Assembly: GCF_964355755.1 (NCBI RefSeq)
Contig: NC_092677.1
Span: 1,555,001 to 1,619,000, forward strand
DNA length: 64,000 nt
Origin: Antedon mediterranea
Taxonomy: Eukaryota; Echinodermata; Crinoidea; Comatulida; Antedonidae
Reading direction: 5' to 3'
Shown here: positions 10,201 to 20,560 of the stretch, piece after piece
How positions within the stretch are numbered: the first letter of the stretch is position 1
How the letters are laid out: every line of letters begins with the position of its first letter
The notes under the pieces: model-generated
What the model was told of the DNA's origin: nothing
The model's input: the letters and a program-made list of their open reading frames with translations, nothing else
Database searches by the model: none
Translations under genes and position numbers: made by a program

Positions 10201-13200
10201 TGGAACATTCAGTAGAAGCAAGAAGGGTAGAAGAACCAGCACTAAAAGAAGAAATTGCTGCATTAAAAAATGACGTAGCGATGCTAACGAAGAGTGTACA
10301 GAGCTTGATAAATATTCAGAGTGCTGACATGGAACGAGCTAAAGAGTTAAAGTGTTACAATTGTGGCAAAAAGGGACATGCAAAGACAGACTGTACAGAG
10401 GAGACATTGTGTTTTAATTGTAAAGGAAGAGGGCATTACAGTAGAAACTGTCCGGAGAAACCTAAAGAGAAGGAAGCTAAAGGACCGGGGACAAAGCGGA
10501 TGTCAACCACACCAATGGAAAATACAGAGTTGGTAGATCGACTGGTCGCAAAAAGTCCTTGTGGTGATGTGGAAATCGGAGGCATCATGCTGGGTTGCAT
10601 TTTCGACACGGGTGCAGAAGCATCGATTATACCATCGTCACTGTATCACGATAAACTAAAAAAGAATCTTGGTGAATTACAGCCCGCATCTGGAATATTC
10701 CTAAATGTTATTGGAGTAGGCGGGATTGAAATCCCAATTAAAGGCTACATTGAGGTACCGATTGAAGTGAATGGTCAGAACTTGATGGGAAGTTTTCTAG
10801 TAGTATCAGATCAGTCTTGTACACAGAAGGACACCAAGTATCCTCTTGTAATCGGCTGCAATATTCTTAGACATTTAGTGAATTCGCCAATACAGAGCAG
10901 TAAGGATGTGGTACCAGCTATTCGGAAATACAAAATCATACTTGCGTCAGAGGAGGATAAAATGTTATTAGCGTCGAGCAAAGTGATGAATGATGGTGAT
11001 GTTCATAACAAATGTGCAGATGCACTGAGTCGTTGTCCAAGTAATACCTGTGTTAATTCCTCGGAGTTAAAAAGTGACCTGAACGTGATCGCATCCTGTT
11101 TGATGACAAAAGTTGAAGGTGGTTCCATAGAAGTAAATTCTGTTGTACCAACAGTGTTGCCGTCATTTTCACATGAAGAATTGTCAGATATGCAAAAGAA
11201 TGAAGACGTTTTCTCTAAGGGAATCATAGACGTTGGTAGATGTGCTGTGATTTCTCACCAAATCAAAGTTACAGAAGGACCACTAATTAGATTTCCATAT
11301 AGAAGGATTAATCCATCGTTGATTCCAAGAATCGCGGTACCTTTACACGCGGTAACTACAGGGATGACCAACAAACAAACAGGGAAGGCAGCTGTTTTTA
11401 AGACGGAAGATGAACAAAAAGAGGCAGCAAACCGAGAAGCCGCACGACATGATGGTCGCACTACAGACTTTAAATTGGAGGTTGGGAATAGAGTGTTGTT
11501 GAAACGAAATGCGTTTACTGGACGTCATAAGTTATCAGATAAATTTCAAGAAGTAACTCATGTGATTATAGACATGAATGAAGAACAGGATATTTATGAA
11601 GTTAGACCAGCAATGGGTGGAATTTCCAAATGGGTAAATCGACGTCAATTGCACCTTGATCCACGTGGCCAGGAATCAGATGTCTTGGAAGATCATCTTC
11701 CTATATTTGTATCAGATGAGAATAGTGAGGGTAGTGAAGAAGAAGATGACGAGGGTGATGCTTTGTTACAATTAGTGTTTACTCCTTCTGTAGAAAACAA
11801 AGAGATAGACAATATGATTGTTTCTGTAGAAAACAAAGAGATAGACAATATGATTACTTCTGTAGAGAACAAGGAGATAGAAAATCAAGTTAAGAATATT
11901 GAAGATAGGGATAAAGGGTTGAGACGATCAAGTAGATTGAATAAAGGGAAACATGGAAATCCATGTCATTTGCCGACATCGGCAGTAGGGGTTCATGATT
12001 AAAATTGTATGCTACTCTGTTAATAGAAGATCACTTGAGTATTAGGGATTAGCTTGAATTATCTTTAATAGTTGTTATGTTGATATTGCAGATAATTTAT
12101 GAAGTTTACGTTACATAGATGATAAGTAATTTGAAATTTTTTTAAATTTGTTTTTTTGTTAAGTTTTCAGAGAAATATTTTTTTTATTTGTATTGTACAT
12201 TCGGGGACGAATGTTTTTCAAACAGGGAAATTGACGGGAGGTGAAGGGCGCCCCCCGTGGATTTGAGATGTTGTGTGCGGATGAGGAGAACGCACGAGAG
12301 GAGAGATGAACACGACGAAGAGAGTTGGATGGACATTTCCGAGTAATGATGTTTATATTACTTGTTAGTTAATAATTTGATGTTTAAGAGGTATAATACG
12401 ACGTTGGAAATAGAATTCGAGTGTGAAGATGTTTACTGTAGTTTGAACTTACATGGATTGTAAAGGATTTCATAGATTTAGAGTAGATTACTATACGAAA
12501 AGTTTGTTAATTTGTATTCAATGTTATCAACGGATCAAGATTGTTGAAGCTTGCCATGGTTGAAGTGTTACTGATATTGGAATTGTTTTAGTTCAAGACA
12601 AAGAATTGTTGATACTGTTTTGTACTACTTATTAAACTGTTGCAAAATTTTATACTTAATCGTATTCACTTTATTTGGATTCTTTACGATCTGAGGGGCT
12701 ATACTTATTGATAACTCCCACACCCCCACATTACGAGATTACTACGTACTTACTAGATGCAAACATCTGACCAATTAACAATTAATATGATATATATTTG
12801 TTCTTCATCAGATCTTGATCCTCCATCAGTGAGAGAGTCCTCTATGTCCGTACTAAGTGACAGTACAGCTACGCTTGAATGTACCTTGCCAGATGGAGTA
12901 CCAACTGAAATAAGTTTTTCCTGGTTTATATTCGATGAATTAATTAATATTGATAACAGTGAAAGATTTAGTGGTTCTTTATACAACCAGAACTTGACCA
13001 TTAGTAATGTCATGTCCACTGATGAAGGATCTTATCGTTGTCGAGCCGAGAATTCTGCATATTCTGGTAGTGAAGGAAGATACAGCAGTCGCTTTCTAGA
13101 TTTAACAGTAAATTGTAAGAAATTTCTTTCATTTTTTTAGATTAAATCTGAAAAGAATAAAAAATGTGTGCTGTACATGATTATATTTTGCTTGAAGTTG

Positions 13201-16200
13201 CTTTGTGGTATAAATTTGATTTTTGCCAAATTTGTTATATTCTATTACAGATGTAGCATTAACAACTATGGAATGGATTGGAGGTAAAGTAACATGTAAG
13301 GCAGAGGGGAATCCAACGCCAAGAGTCACCGTTCAACTCGATCAATCTGATCTTGAATCCGGTACTGGTTCGGTGTCTGCTGACATTTCATGCGATACAA
13401 CATCAGTCATAACATGTGTTATTGACAATAACGTCAATCCATCTGTTACAGAAACTTTTAATTCTTGTGATGGTAAGTTGACCTCTACGTTAATCTAATC
13501 ATGTCATATTGTGAAGACAAAATAATATATTTTTATTTAGTTATTATTATTATTATTGTACCTATACATTTCAAAAATTAGAATTTGTCATTGTTCCCAA
13601 AGGTCGTAAATGCTTGTTTGCTATTTTGTTGCCACAGTATACAATAATAATTTTAATTAAAAATCTCTGGATACATTTAATATTGTCAAAATTCAACAAA
13701 GTTTCTGTCCTTAATTCAATATCAGTCTTTTCTTTAAACTTACTTGTTCAACTGGACTGTTTACTATAAATATTTTTCACTCCTGATACAGTATGCCTGT
13801 TCCAATATAGTAACTTCCCGTTGTTACCCAGGCTTTGCATGTTATGTGTTAATATGGACCTATACATTAGGTCTATGGTGTTAATACTCACTTTTAAGCT
13901 CTTAATAACCTTGCAATGTTATGACTTAATGTTAATATTGCTATGCATGTTTGCTTTTATTTCAAGATGCATGTTCTTCAAGTCCTTGTGATAATCAAGG
14001 GACTTGTGAGATTAATGATAATGGTTTTAGTTGTCAATGTACCTCAGGCTTTGAAGGTGTTACATGTAAACAAGGTATGTAGACTAGATGCATTGACACT
14101 CATAATCAAAGGGTTACATGTAAACAAGGTATGTGAACTAGATGCATTGACACTCATAATCAAAGGGTTACATGTAAACAAGGTATGTGAACTAGATGCA
14201 TTGACACTCATAATCAAAGGGTTACATGTAAACAAGGTATGTGAACTAGATGCATTGACACTCATAATCAAAGGGTTACATGTAAACAAGGTATGTGAAC
14301 TAGATGCATTGACACTCATAATCAAAGGGTTACATGTAAACAAGGTATGTAGACTAGATGCATTGACACTCATAATCAAAGGGTTACATGTAAACAAGGT
14401 ATGTAGACTAGATGCATTGACACTCATAATCAAAGGGTTACATGTAAACAAGGTATGTAGACTAGATGCATTGACACTCATAATCAAAGGGTTACATGTA
14501 AACAAGGTATGTAGACTAGATGCATTGACACTCATAATAAAAGGGTTACATGTAAACAAGGTATGTAGACTAGATGCATTGACACTCATAATCAAAGGGT
14601 TACATGTAAACAAGGTATGTAGACTAGATGCATTGACACTCATAATAAAAGGGTTACATGTAAACAAGGTATGTAGACTAGATGCATTGACACTCATAAT
14701 CAAAGGGTTACATGTAAACAAGGTATGTAGACTAGATGCATTGACACTCATAATCAAAGGGTTACATGTAAACAAGGTATGTAGACTAGATGCATTGACA
14801 CCCATAATCAAAGGGTTACATGTAAACAAGGTATGTAGACTAGATACATTGACACTCATAATCAAAGGGTTACATGTAAACAAGGTATGTAGACTAGATG
14901 TATTGACACTCATAATCAAAGGGTTACATGTAAACAAGGTATGTAGACTAGATGCATTGACACTCATAATCAAAGGGTTACATGTAAACAAGGTATGTAG
15001 ACTAGATGCATTGACACTCATAATCAAAGGGTTACATGTAAACAAGGTATGTAGACTAGATGCATTGACACTCATAATCAAAGGGTTACATGTAAACAAG
15101 GTATGTAGACTAGATGTATTGACACTCATAATCAAAGGGTTACATGTAAACAAGGTATGTGAACTAGATGCATTGACACTCATAATCAAAGGGTTACATG
15201 TAAACAAGGTATGTAAACTAAATGCCTTGACACCCATAATCAAAGGGTTACATGTAAACAAGGTATGTAAACTAAATGTATTGACACCCATAATCAAAGG
15301 GTTACATGTAAACAAGGTATGTAGACTAGATGCATTGACACTCATAATCAAAGGGTTACATGTAAACAAGGTATGTAGACTAGATGCATTGACACTCATA
15401 ATCAAAGGGTTACATGTAAACAAGGTATGTAGACTAGATGCATTGACACTCATAATCAAAGGGTTACATGTAAACAAGGTATGTAGACTAGATGCATTGA
15501 CACTCATAATCAAAGGGTTACATGTAAACAAGGTATGTAGACTAGATGTATTGACACTCATAATCAAAGGGTTACATGTAAACAAGGTATGTGAACTAGA
15601 TGCATTGACACTCATAATCAAAGGGTTACATGTAAACAAGGTATGTAAACTAAATGCCTTGACACCCATAATCAAAGGGTTACATGTAAACAAGGTATGT
15701 AGACTAGATGCATTGACACTCATAATCAAAGGGTTACATGTAAACAAGGTATGTAGACTAGATGCATTGACACTCATAATCAAAGGGTTACATGTAAACA
15801 AGGTATGTGAACTAGATGCATTGACACTCATAATCAAAGGGTTACATGTAAACAAGGTATGTGAACTAGATGCATTGACACTCATAATCAAAGGGTTACA
15901 TGTAAACAAGGTATGTGAACTAGATGCATTGACACTCATAATCAAAGGGTTACATGTAAACAAGGTATGTGAACTAGATGCATTGACACTCATAATCAAA
16001 GGGTTACATGTAAACAAGGTATGTAGACTAGATGCATTGACACTCATAATCAAAGGGTTACATGTAAACAAGGTATGTAGACTAGATGCATTGACACTCA
16101 TAATCAAAGGGTTACATGTAAACAAGGTATGTAGACTAGATGCATTGACACTCATAATCAAAGGGTTACATGTAAACAAGGTATGTAGACTAGATGCATT

Positions 16201-18597
16201 GACACTCATAATAAAAGGGTTACATGTAAACAAGGTATGTAGACTAGATGCATTGACACTCATAATCAAAGGGTTACATGTAAACAAGGTATGTAGACTA
16301 GATGCATTGACACTCATAATAAAAGGGTTACATGTAAACAAGGTATGTAGACTAGATGCATTGACACCCATAATCAAAGGGTTACATGTAAACAAGGTAT
16401 GTAGACTAGATGCATTGACACTCATAATCAAAGGGTTACATGTAAACAAGGTATGTAGACTAGATGCATTGACACCCATAATCAAAGGGTTACATGTAAA
16501 CAAGGTATGTAGACTAGATACATTGACACTCATAATCAAAGGGTTACATGTAAACAAGGTATGTAGACTAGATGTATTGACACTCATAATCAAAGGGTTA
16601 CATGTAAACAAGGTATGTAGACTAGATGCATTGACACTCATAATCAAAGGGTTACATGTAAACAAGGTATGTAGACTAGATGCATTGACACTCATAATCA
16701 AAGGGTTACATGTAAACAAGGTATGTAGACTAGATGCATTGACACTCATAATCAAAGGGTTACATGTAAACAAGGTATGTAGACTAGATGTATTGACACT
16801 CATAATCAAAGGGTTACATGTAAACAAGGTATGTGAACTAGATGCATTGACACTCATAATCAAAGGGTTACATGTAAACAAGGTATGTAAACTAAATGCC
16901 TTGACACCCATAATCAAAGGGTTACATGTAAACAAGGTATGTAAACTAAATGCATTGACACCCATAATCAAAGGGTTACATGTAAACAAGGTATGTAGAC
17001 TAGATGCATTGACACTCATAATCAAAGGGTTACATGTAAACAAGGTATGTAGACTAGATGCATTGACACTCATAATCAAAGGGTTACATGTAAACAAGGT
17101 ATGTAGACTAGATGCATTGACACTCATAATCAAAGGGTTACATGTAAACAAGGTATGTAGACTAGATGTATTGACACTCATAATCAAAGGGTTACATGTA
17201 AACAAGGTATGTGAACTAGATGCATTGACACTCATAATCAAAGGGTTACATGTAAACAAGGTATGTAAACTAAATGCCTTGACACCCATAATCAAAGGGT
17301 TACATGTAAACAAGGTATGTAGACTAGATGCCTTGACACTCATAATCAAAGGGTTACATGTAAACAAGGTATGTAGACTAGATGCATTGACACTCATAAT
17401 CAAAGGGTTACATGTAAACAAGGTATGTAGACTAGATGCATTGACACTCATAATCAAAGGGTTACATGTAAACAAGGTATGTAGACTAGATGCATTGACA
17501 CTCATAATCAAAGGGTTACATGTAAACAAGGTATGTAGACTAGATGTATTGACACTCATAATCAAAGGGTTACATGTAAACAAGGTATGTAGACTAGATA
17601 CATTGACACTCATAATCAAAGGGTTACATGTAAACAAGGTATGTAGACTAGATGCATTGACACTCATAATCAAAGGGTTACATGTAAACAAGGTATGTAG
17701 ACTAGATGTATTGACACTCATAATCAAAGGGTTACATGTAAACAAGGTATGTGAACTAGATGTATTGACACTCATAATCGAGGTGTTACTTGTTAACAAG
17801 GAATGATTCTGAAAATATAGATTTGTATTCTTTAAAAAAAATTTGATTTCAGAATATTCATCAAAATAATATTAATAATTAACTTGAAAATTATTACTTT
17901 CATGTTGAACCAAATAATACACAATTGGTATAAATACCTTTAGTCACGTTTCGTTGACATACTGTCAACTTCTTCAAACTAATACCAATTTTGTATGTAT
18001 TTTTTGGTTCAACATCATTATTGTAAACATGTTTAAAACACATGGTAACAGTTAGCCTTCTGTATTAATTGTTTAGTTTTAAGTACAGAGGTTCCAACGA
18101 GTGAGGGTGTATGTAATTCAACTGGTCTTGTTGTTGGAATGACGTTTGTTGGTGTGCTCATTGGATTCATTATCTGTTTGATTGTGGGTTTTATTATCAT
18201 CAGCAAAATAAGAAATTGAAAGTTACAGGTGAAGTATGATTTAGACAGCAAGAGTATAGGAATAAAATGACCAAATGAAATACCGCATACTTTTGGTAAT
18301 GGAAAAGTATATTAATATTTAATATGATGTTTTATTTTAAAGGCACCGACATCGAAAATCAGGGTAAGGATGCTATACATTAATTATTCACTCTACTCAT
18401 CAACATCATCATCATTATTATTTTTACTATTGTCACCAATATCGCCAATAAACGTTTACACTATTTTCATTCTTCATTATCCATGCAATAAACTTCTGTA
18501 TTGTTTTTAGTTGCAAGAGTATATGACTTATACTGGAGAGACAGATAACGAAACAAACCACACATACCAAGATTTACAGAAGAAAGACGATAATTAA
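7186..18597 (+). CDS. G2: Ig-Ig-Ig-EGF transmembrane receptor, tail cut off
   Basis: Exons: 7186-7240, 7533-7862, 12812-13114, 13251-13472, 13967-14074, and 18077 to the TGA at 18217-18219. All extracellular exons are phase 1-1, and the joined length (1161 nt) is divisible by three with no internal stop. The predicted product is 386 residues: signal peptide, V-type Ig, C2-type Ig, a third Ig-like domain, a six-Cys EGF, a TM segment and then a stop four codons past the membrane. Linker (18343-18363) and tail (18511-18597) exons follow but would not be translated. Introns carry an LTR element (8371-12737) and a splice-donor minisatellite (14058-17800). A cell-surface recognition role is inferred from domains. 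Confidence 0.65.
7533..7862 (+). CDS. G2 V-type Ig exon
   Basis: The acceptor is tttttctag|AT and the donor T|GTATGT, 330 nt, phase 1-1. It shows IECSYT (Cys 1), [14 protein letters not shown] (core Trp), SRYSL and DAGNYEC (Cys 2), followed by VTNLTVQ. The pattern is that of a complete V-set domain, closest in the window to 37583-37903. Confidence 0.8.
7863..8365. other. Intron of G2 upstream of the LTR insertion
   Basis: No exon or repeat stands out. The sequence ends in the left copy of the 5-bp target duplication at 8366-8370. Confidence 0.4.
8371..8876 (+). repeat. 5' LTR
   Basis: It starts TGACGGGAGG and ends CACATTACGAG, 506 bp, the same as the right LTR by eye. It should carry the element's promoter; no clear TATA box was picked out. 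Confidence 0.88.
9525..12002 (+). CDS. Gag-protease ORF with rearranged pol remnants
   Basis: 825 codons. In order: a retrotransposon Gag region (about residues 35-220); a Glu-rich linker; two CCHC zinc knuckles ([14 protein letters not shown] and [14 protein letters not shown], about 277-310); an aspartic protease with [10 protein letters not shown] (about 360-367). Then come only scraps of pol: CADALSRC (the end of RNase H) near 503; DVFSKG..DVGRC and PYRRI (the N-terminal edge of reverse transcriptase) near 570-595; and an integrase C-terminal part near 640-725, ending in a charged tail with a repeated [10 protein letters not shown]. The RT catalytic core and the integrase core are missing, and the RNase H piece precedes the RT piece. 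The frame is unbroken. The element must have depended on a full-length relative to move. Confidence 0.85.
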   Translation: MAEEPAEDQASMQGMMQALTDVLQGLRVQQAPPPVKIAKYRGSTKADGDLSLKEWLDDFQSYANHYNLTGKAKAQSLLDHLAGSAKEEILCREGNVREDYDQVVTVLKSLFGPIETVPSLTREFHNRNQKDVESLADFSRVLMRLYTKMVKAAAVEEDKDALKRLRDYTLKERFVHGAKEGWVRRELRRIEMQCKDKTFLEMREEVLEFFKDEEPRHQARVCEVSMEHSVEARRVEEPALKEEIAALKNDVAMLTKSVQSLINIQSADMERAKELKCYNCGKKGHAKTDCTEETLCFNCKGRGHYSRNCPEKPKEKEAKGPGTKRMSTTPMENTELVDRLVAKSPCGDVEIGGIMLGCIFDTGAEASIIPSSLYHDKLKKNLGELQPASGIFLNVIGVGGIEIPIKGYIEVPIEVNGQNLMGSFLVVSDQSCTQKDTKYPLVIGCNILRHLVNSPIQSSKDVVPAIRKYKIILASEEDKMLLASSKVMNDGDVHNKCADALSRCPSNTCVNSSELKSDLNVIASCLMTKVEGGSIEVNSVVPTVLPSFSHEELSDMQKNEDVFSKGIIDVGRCAVISHQIKVTEGPLIRFPYRRINPSLIPRIAVPLHAVTTGMTNKQTGKAAVFKTEDEQKEAANREAARHDGRTTDFKLEVGNRVLLKRNAFTGRHKLSDKFQEVTHVIIDMNEEQDIYEVRPAMGGISKWVNRRQLHLDPRGQESDVLEDHLPIFVSDENSEGSEEEDDEGDALLQLVFTPSVENKEIDNMIVSVENKEIDNMITSVENKEIENQVKNIEDRDKGLRRSSRLNKGKHGNPCHLPTSAVGVHD
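12232..12737 (+). repeat. 3' LTR
   Basis: 506 bp, matching 8371-8876 in length and, by eye, in sequence. It is followed directly by the right target-site copy ATTAC at 12738. Confidence 0.88.
12812..13114 (+). CDS. G2 C2-type Ig exon
   Basis: The acceptor is tcatcag|AT and the donor T|GTAAGA, 303 nt, phase 1-1. The domain starts [10 protein letters not shown] and shows [17 protein letters not shown] (core Trp) and [16 protein letters not shown]. The AENAAY(S/H)G signature is shared with 21088 and 38287. It begins only 70 bp after the LTR element, so the insertion nearly reached the acceptor. Confidence 0.8.
13251..13472 (+). CDS. G2 third Ig-like exon
   Basis: 222 nt, phase 1-1, acceptor attacag and donor G|GTAAGT. 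It begins [19 protein letters not shown] and has several Cys (VTCKAEG, ISCDTT, ITCVID, FNSCD). The first part fits an I-set start with NPTP. The Cys-rich end is unusual and may be a diverged or atypical Ig fold. Confidence 0.65.
13473..13966. other. Intron of G2
   Basis: Only A/T-rich sequence with a short (ATT)n run near 13540 is seen. Confidence 0.4.
13967..14074 (+). CDS. G2 six-Cys EGF exon
   Basis: 108 nt, phase 1-1, reading [20 protein letters not shown] and then [15 protein letters not shown]. It has six cysteines in the canonical EGF order with GFEGVTC at the end. The donor is CAAG|GTATGT. This exon end together with its donor is the seed of the 54-bp minisatellite that follows. Confidence 0.85.
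14058..17800 (+). repeat. 54-bp minisatellite of about 69 units carrying splice donors
   Basis: The unit is 54 bp and includes TTACATGTAAACAAGGTATG, the last codons of the EGF exon plus its donor, followed by intron sequence (AGACTAGATGCATTGACACT and a short spacer). About 69 units run without interruption. Variants (GTATGTAG, GTATGTGA, GTATGTAAAC; TGCATT or TGTATT; CACTC or CACCC; AATCAAAG or AATAAAAG) recur in the same order 1674 bp apart, which is 31 units. Because 54 is a multiple of three, long frames stay open on both strands; they are by-products. Confidence 0.95.
17807..18076. other. Intron of G2 after the minisatellite
   Basis: It holds a local inverted match, TTGAACCAAATAATACACAA against a diverged reverse copy ending TTTTGGTTCAACATC (about 17904-18015), suggesting a small foldback remnant. 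Confidence 0.35.
18077..18228 (+). CDS. G2 transmembrane exon with in-frame stop
   Basis: It reads [20 protein letters not shown], then a hydrophobic stretch and IISKIRN, then TGA at 18217-18219. At this place G7 has TCA. The donor ACAG|GTGAAG follows the stop. The Lys/Arg after the span should hold the protein in the membrane with a cytoplasmic end of only a few residues. Confidence 0.75.
18343..18363 (+). other. G2 linker exon, downstream of the stop
   Basis: A 21-nt copy (APTSKIR) of the linker exon at 3001-3033, between ttttaaag and GTAAGG. It would lie in the 3' UTR if the TGA at 18217 is used. Confidence 0.4.
18511..18597 (+). pseudogene. G2 Tyr-rich tail exon with a second stop
   Basis: It reads [20 protein letters not shown] and then DLQKKDDN, followed by TAA at 18595 where the paralogues have CAA (Gln). 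The second Tyr motif (YVNV) is therefore lost even if the exon were translated. The G2 tail is doubly cut. Confidence 0.65.
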
Positions 18598-19626
18598 GCT
18601 GTATATGTAAATGTTTAAGCAAAGAAGGACAACAAATAATATACATGTTTAAAATAAAATAAGTATATTATTATAATCAATAGAATGATTGCAATGGTTT
18701 GAAACTACAATCACATACCTCTTGTTGATTGTTTTTATAGAAATAGAAGAAGTGTTTTCTTTCATTTTCTATAATAAAAATGAAATGTAAATGCTGCAAT
18801 GTATCATCATTATCAACAACACAACCTATAATAGTGAAATAATCTACCAACGGTATAACGCAACAGTAAAGATCAAATTCGTAATGTAATGTAAAAATTA
18901 AAACCATATATATACTTGCAAAATATAAAAATAAGATTAATATAATTGTATTTCTTGCTTTGATTTTTTGGAAATAAAACGTACTTGGTTGTAGACCGAC
19001 TTTAATTTCTTTCATTTGAATTAAATGTATTAATGCATATATATATATATACGGACTATACCAGCATAAGAAGAAAAATACTACAAAAAAACTATACACA
19101 ATCATTGATTTGAACACCAATACACATTTAATTGTATTATTGTTATCGTTCTTTAAGTTAATTCGCCTTCGCGATATGTATTTGTCGCTTACTGCCATTT
19201 TCAAAGAGTTTAGTAAGTTCAAATTGATTTGACAAGGAAGGATCAAAATATAGGAACAAAGAAGGTTTGGCATTGTTGGGGTAAATTTCTCTTTTAGGGA
19301 AGACATTAGAAAATACCTATAAAAAATAAATAGTAGTTTGAACTACTTTATAAATACAATTTTTAGAAAGTCATGTGTTTTTTACTTTATTTTAAATAAT
19401 TTATACTGTTTAGAAAATTAATTTGATCATCTAGATTTAGAGGGCAGTACAGTGCACTATAATTATGAGGAAGTAAATATAATACATCAGTGTGAACGCC
19501 AATTCATCACAATCATAACAATAGCAGGAACAATCAGTATTTAAGTATACAATACAGTGGAGTATGGTAGAGTGCGATACAATAACAGCGGAATAATCGT
19601 CACCTTACGAAGCGGGACAAGGCGAA
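18598..19626. repeat. 3' flank of G2 and 5' flank of G3
   Basis: 18600-19300 repeats the G1 3' flank (about 3300-3900). 19172-19209 is a diverged signal exon (MYLSLTAIFKEF, donor GTAAGTT). About 19440-19560 matches 4110-4230. No gene is seen on the minus strand; a long open frame there is only an A/T-rich shadow. Confidence 0.5.
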
Positions 19627-19684
19627 ATGGAGGGGAAATGTAAAAGTGCGATGATTCTTCTGATTTTTCAACTTTGTGGTTGTA
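19627..19684 (+). CDS. G3 signal-peptide exon
   Basis: MEGKCKSAMILLIFQLCGC ends at A|GTAAGT in phase 1. The charged start and the hydrophobic core ILLIF make a typical leader, similar to the exon at 51231 (MEAKYTCVLILLILQ). Confidence 0.75.
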
Positions 19685-19818
19685 GTAAGTACACATCTTT
19701 CTATCAACTATAGTGCACTGTACTTCCGTCCACATCAAGTTAACCAAATTAATCTTTAACAATAAATGATGATGATTTATAGTACATTGAACGTTATGTT
19801 ATTTCTTTTTTTTTTCAG

Positions 19819-20154
19819 TGGGCCAAAGTATCAACAAACTCACTGCCGAATCACAAGTTGCACTTGAAGGACAGGACGCCATTACATTACCATGTTACTA
19901 CATACCAACAAACGCCGTGATCGGCAAATACTACTGGAAGAAAAACGAGATGGTAATTGCAACAAAGGACGACTCAGATGCTGCGTCTAGATACTCGCTG
20001 AGTAATCCAAAGCAGGGTGATACTGCAGGATATATTAGCTTGACTATAACAAATGTTAGCAGACGAGACGCAGACTCGTACACGTGTGGAGTAAACGACG
20101 AGTCTACAGGAGCTACTATACTCTTCTAGATGAAATGTACTTTAACTGTATATT
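19819..20154 (+). pseudogene. G3 V-type Ig exon with nonsense codon
   Basis: It has ITLPCYYIP (Cys 1), KYYWKKNEM (core Trp), SRYSLSNPKQGD and RDADSYTCGVND (Cys 2). TAG at 20127-20129 interrupts the last strand, which then continues in the same frame as MKCTLTVY to the T|GTAAGT donor. A single nonsense change is the simplest reading. The 'QGD..YISLTI' part resembles V-set domains of antigen-receptor type. Confidence 0.75.
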
Positions 20155-20297
20155 GTAAGTAATATGATAGTAATACAATTAAATTTATGCAAATATTAAT
20201 GCGTATTCTTTCGGTTCGGTTCTTATTGGAATAAATGTTGTGCAACACCGAATTAATTATATTTCTGCATCAACGACATTGCTTATCTTAATGACAG

Positions 20298-20560
20298 ATT
20301 TTGTTAAGCCATCTCTGTCAGTACTATTTGGAAGTTGTAAGAGTGAGCAAAGTTGCAATGTCTTGCAGCTCGACAGTAGCTTATGAACATGGTTCCATGA
20401 CAATAATATTTTGAAATTTGAAAATAATACACTAGAAATTGAAAATGTTGACAAAGAATGAACGACAGTACAGCTGCAAAGTGGAAAAACTTATTTTTAT
20501 TTGGTGAAAATGGAAAAAATTGTAACTCAATAACACTAATTAGCCTTAGAGGTAAAAATG
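20298..20560 (+). pseudogene. Decayed Ig exon in G3
   Basis: After gacag|AT the frame reads FVKPSLSVLFGSCKSEQSC, later TWFHDNN, then ENNTLEIENVDKE, and after a shift RQYSCKVEK. This has the order of an Ig domain (Cys, Trp, LxIxNVxxxD, YSC) but contains TGA codons and a frameshift. Confidence 0.55.

Larger units (their letters stand above)
8366..12742 (+). mobile_element. Ty3/gypsy-type LTR retrotransposon, pol mostly deleted
   Basis: Two 506-bp LTRs (8371-8876 and 12232-12737) look identical by eye. They are flanked by the direct repeat ATTAC (8366-8370, 12738-12742). The right LTR is preceded by a purine-rich AACAGGGAAA, a likely polypurine tract; the left is followed by AATGGCGACGAGG, the expected primer-binding position, whose tRNA I could not assign. 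A single ORF fills the interior. Equal LTRs mean a very recent insertion. It lies in the intron between the V-type and C2-type Ig exons of G2, in the same orientation. Confidence 0.9.

Noticed and set aside
14044-17799. 1251-codon minus-strand open frame in the same array
   Set aside because: The 54-bp period keeps this strand open too; every unit is the same shadow, with no promoter or splice signal of its own.
14058-17800. CRISPR array
   Set aside because: The units are contiguous near-identical copies without unique spacers, in a eukaryotic intron.
13943-17806. 1287-codon plus-strand open frame of 18-residue repeats (GLHVNKVC...)
   Set aside because: It is a by-product of the 54-bp minisatellite. 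It is out of frame with the EGF exon and lies in an intron; no domain or leader supports it.
18677-19306. 209-codon minus-strand frame
   Set aside because: Low-complexity, Phe/Ile/Tyr-rich, and it covers duplicated 3' flank sequence whose sister copies are not open.
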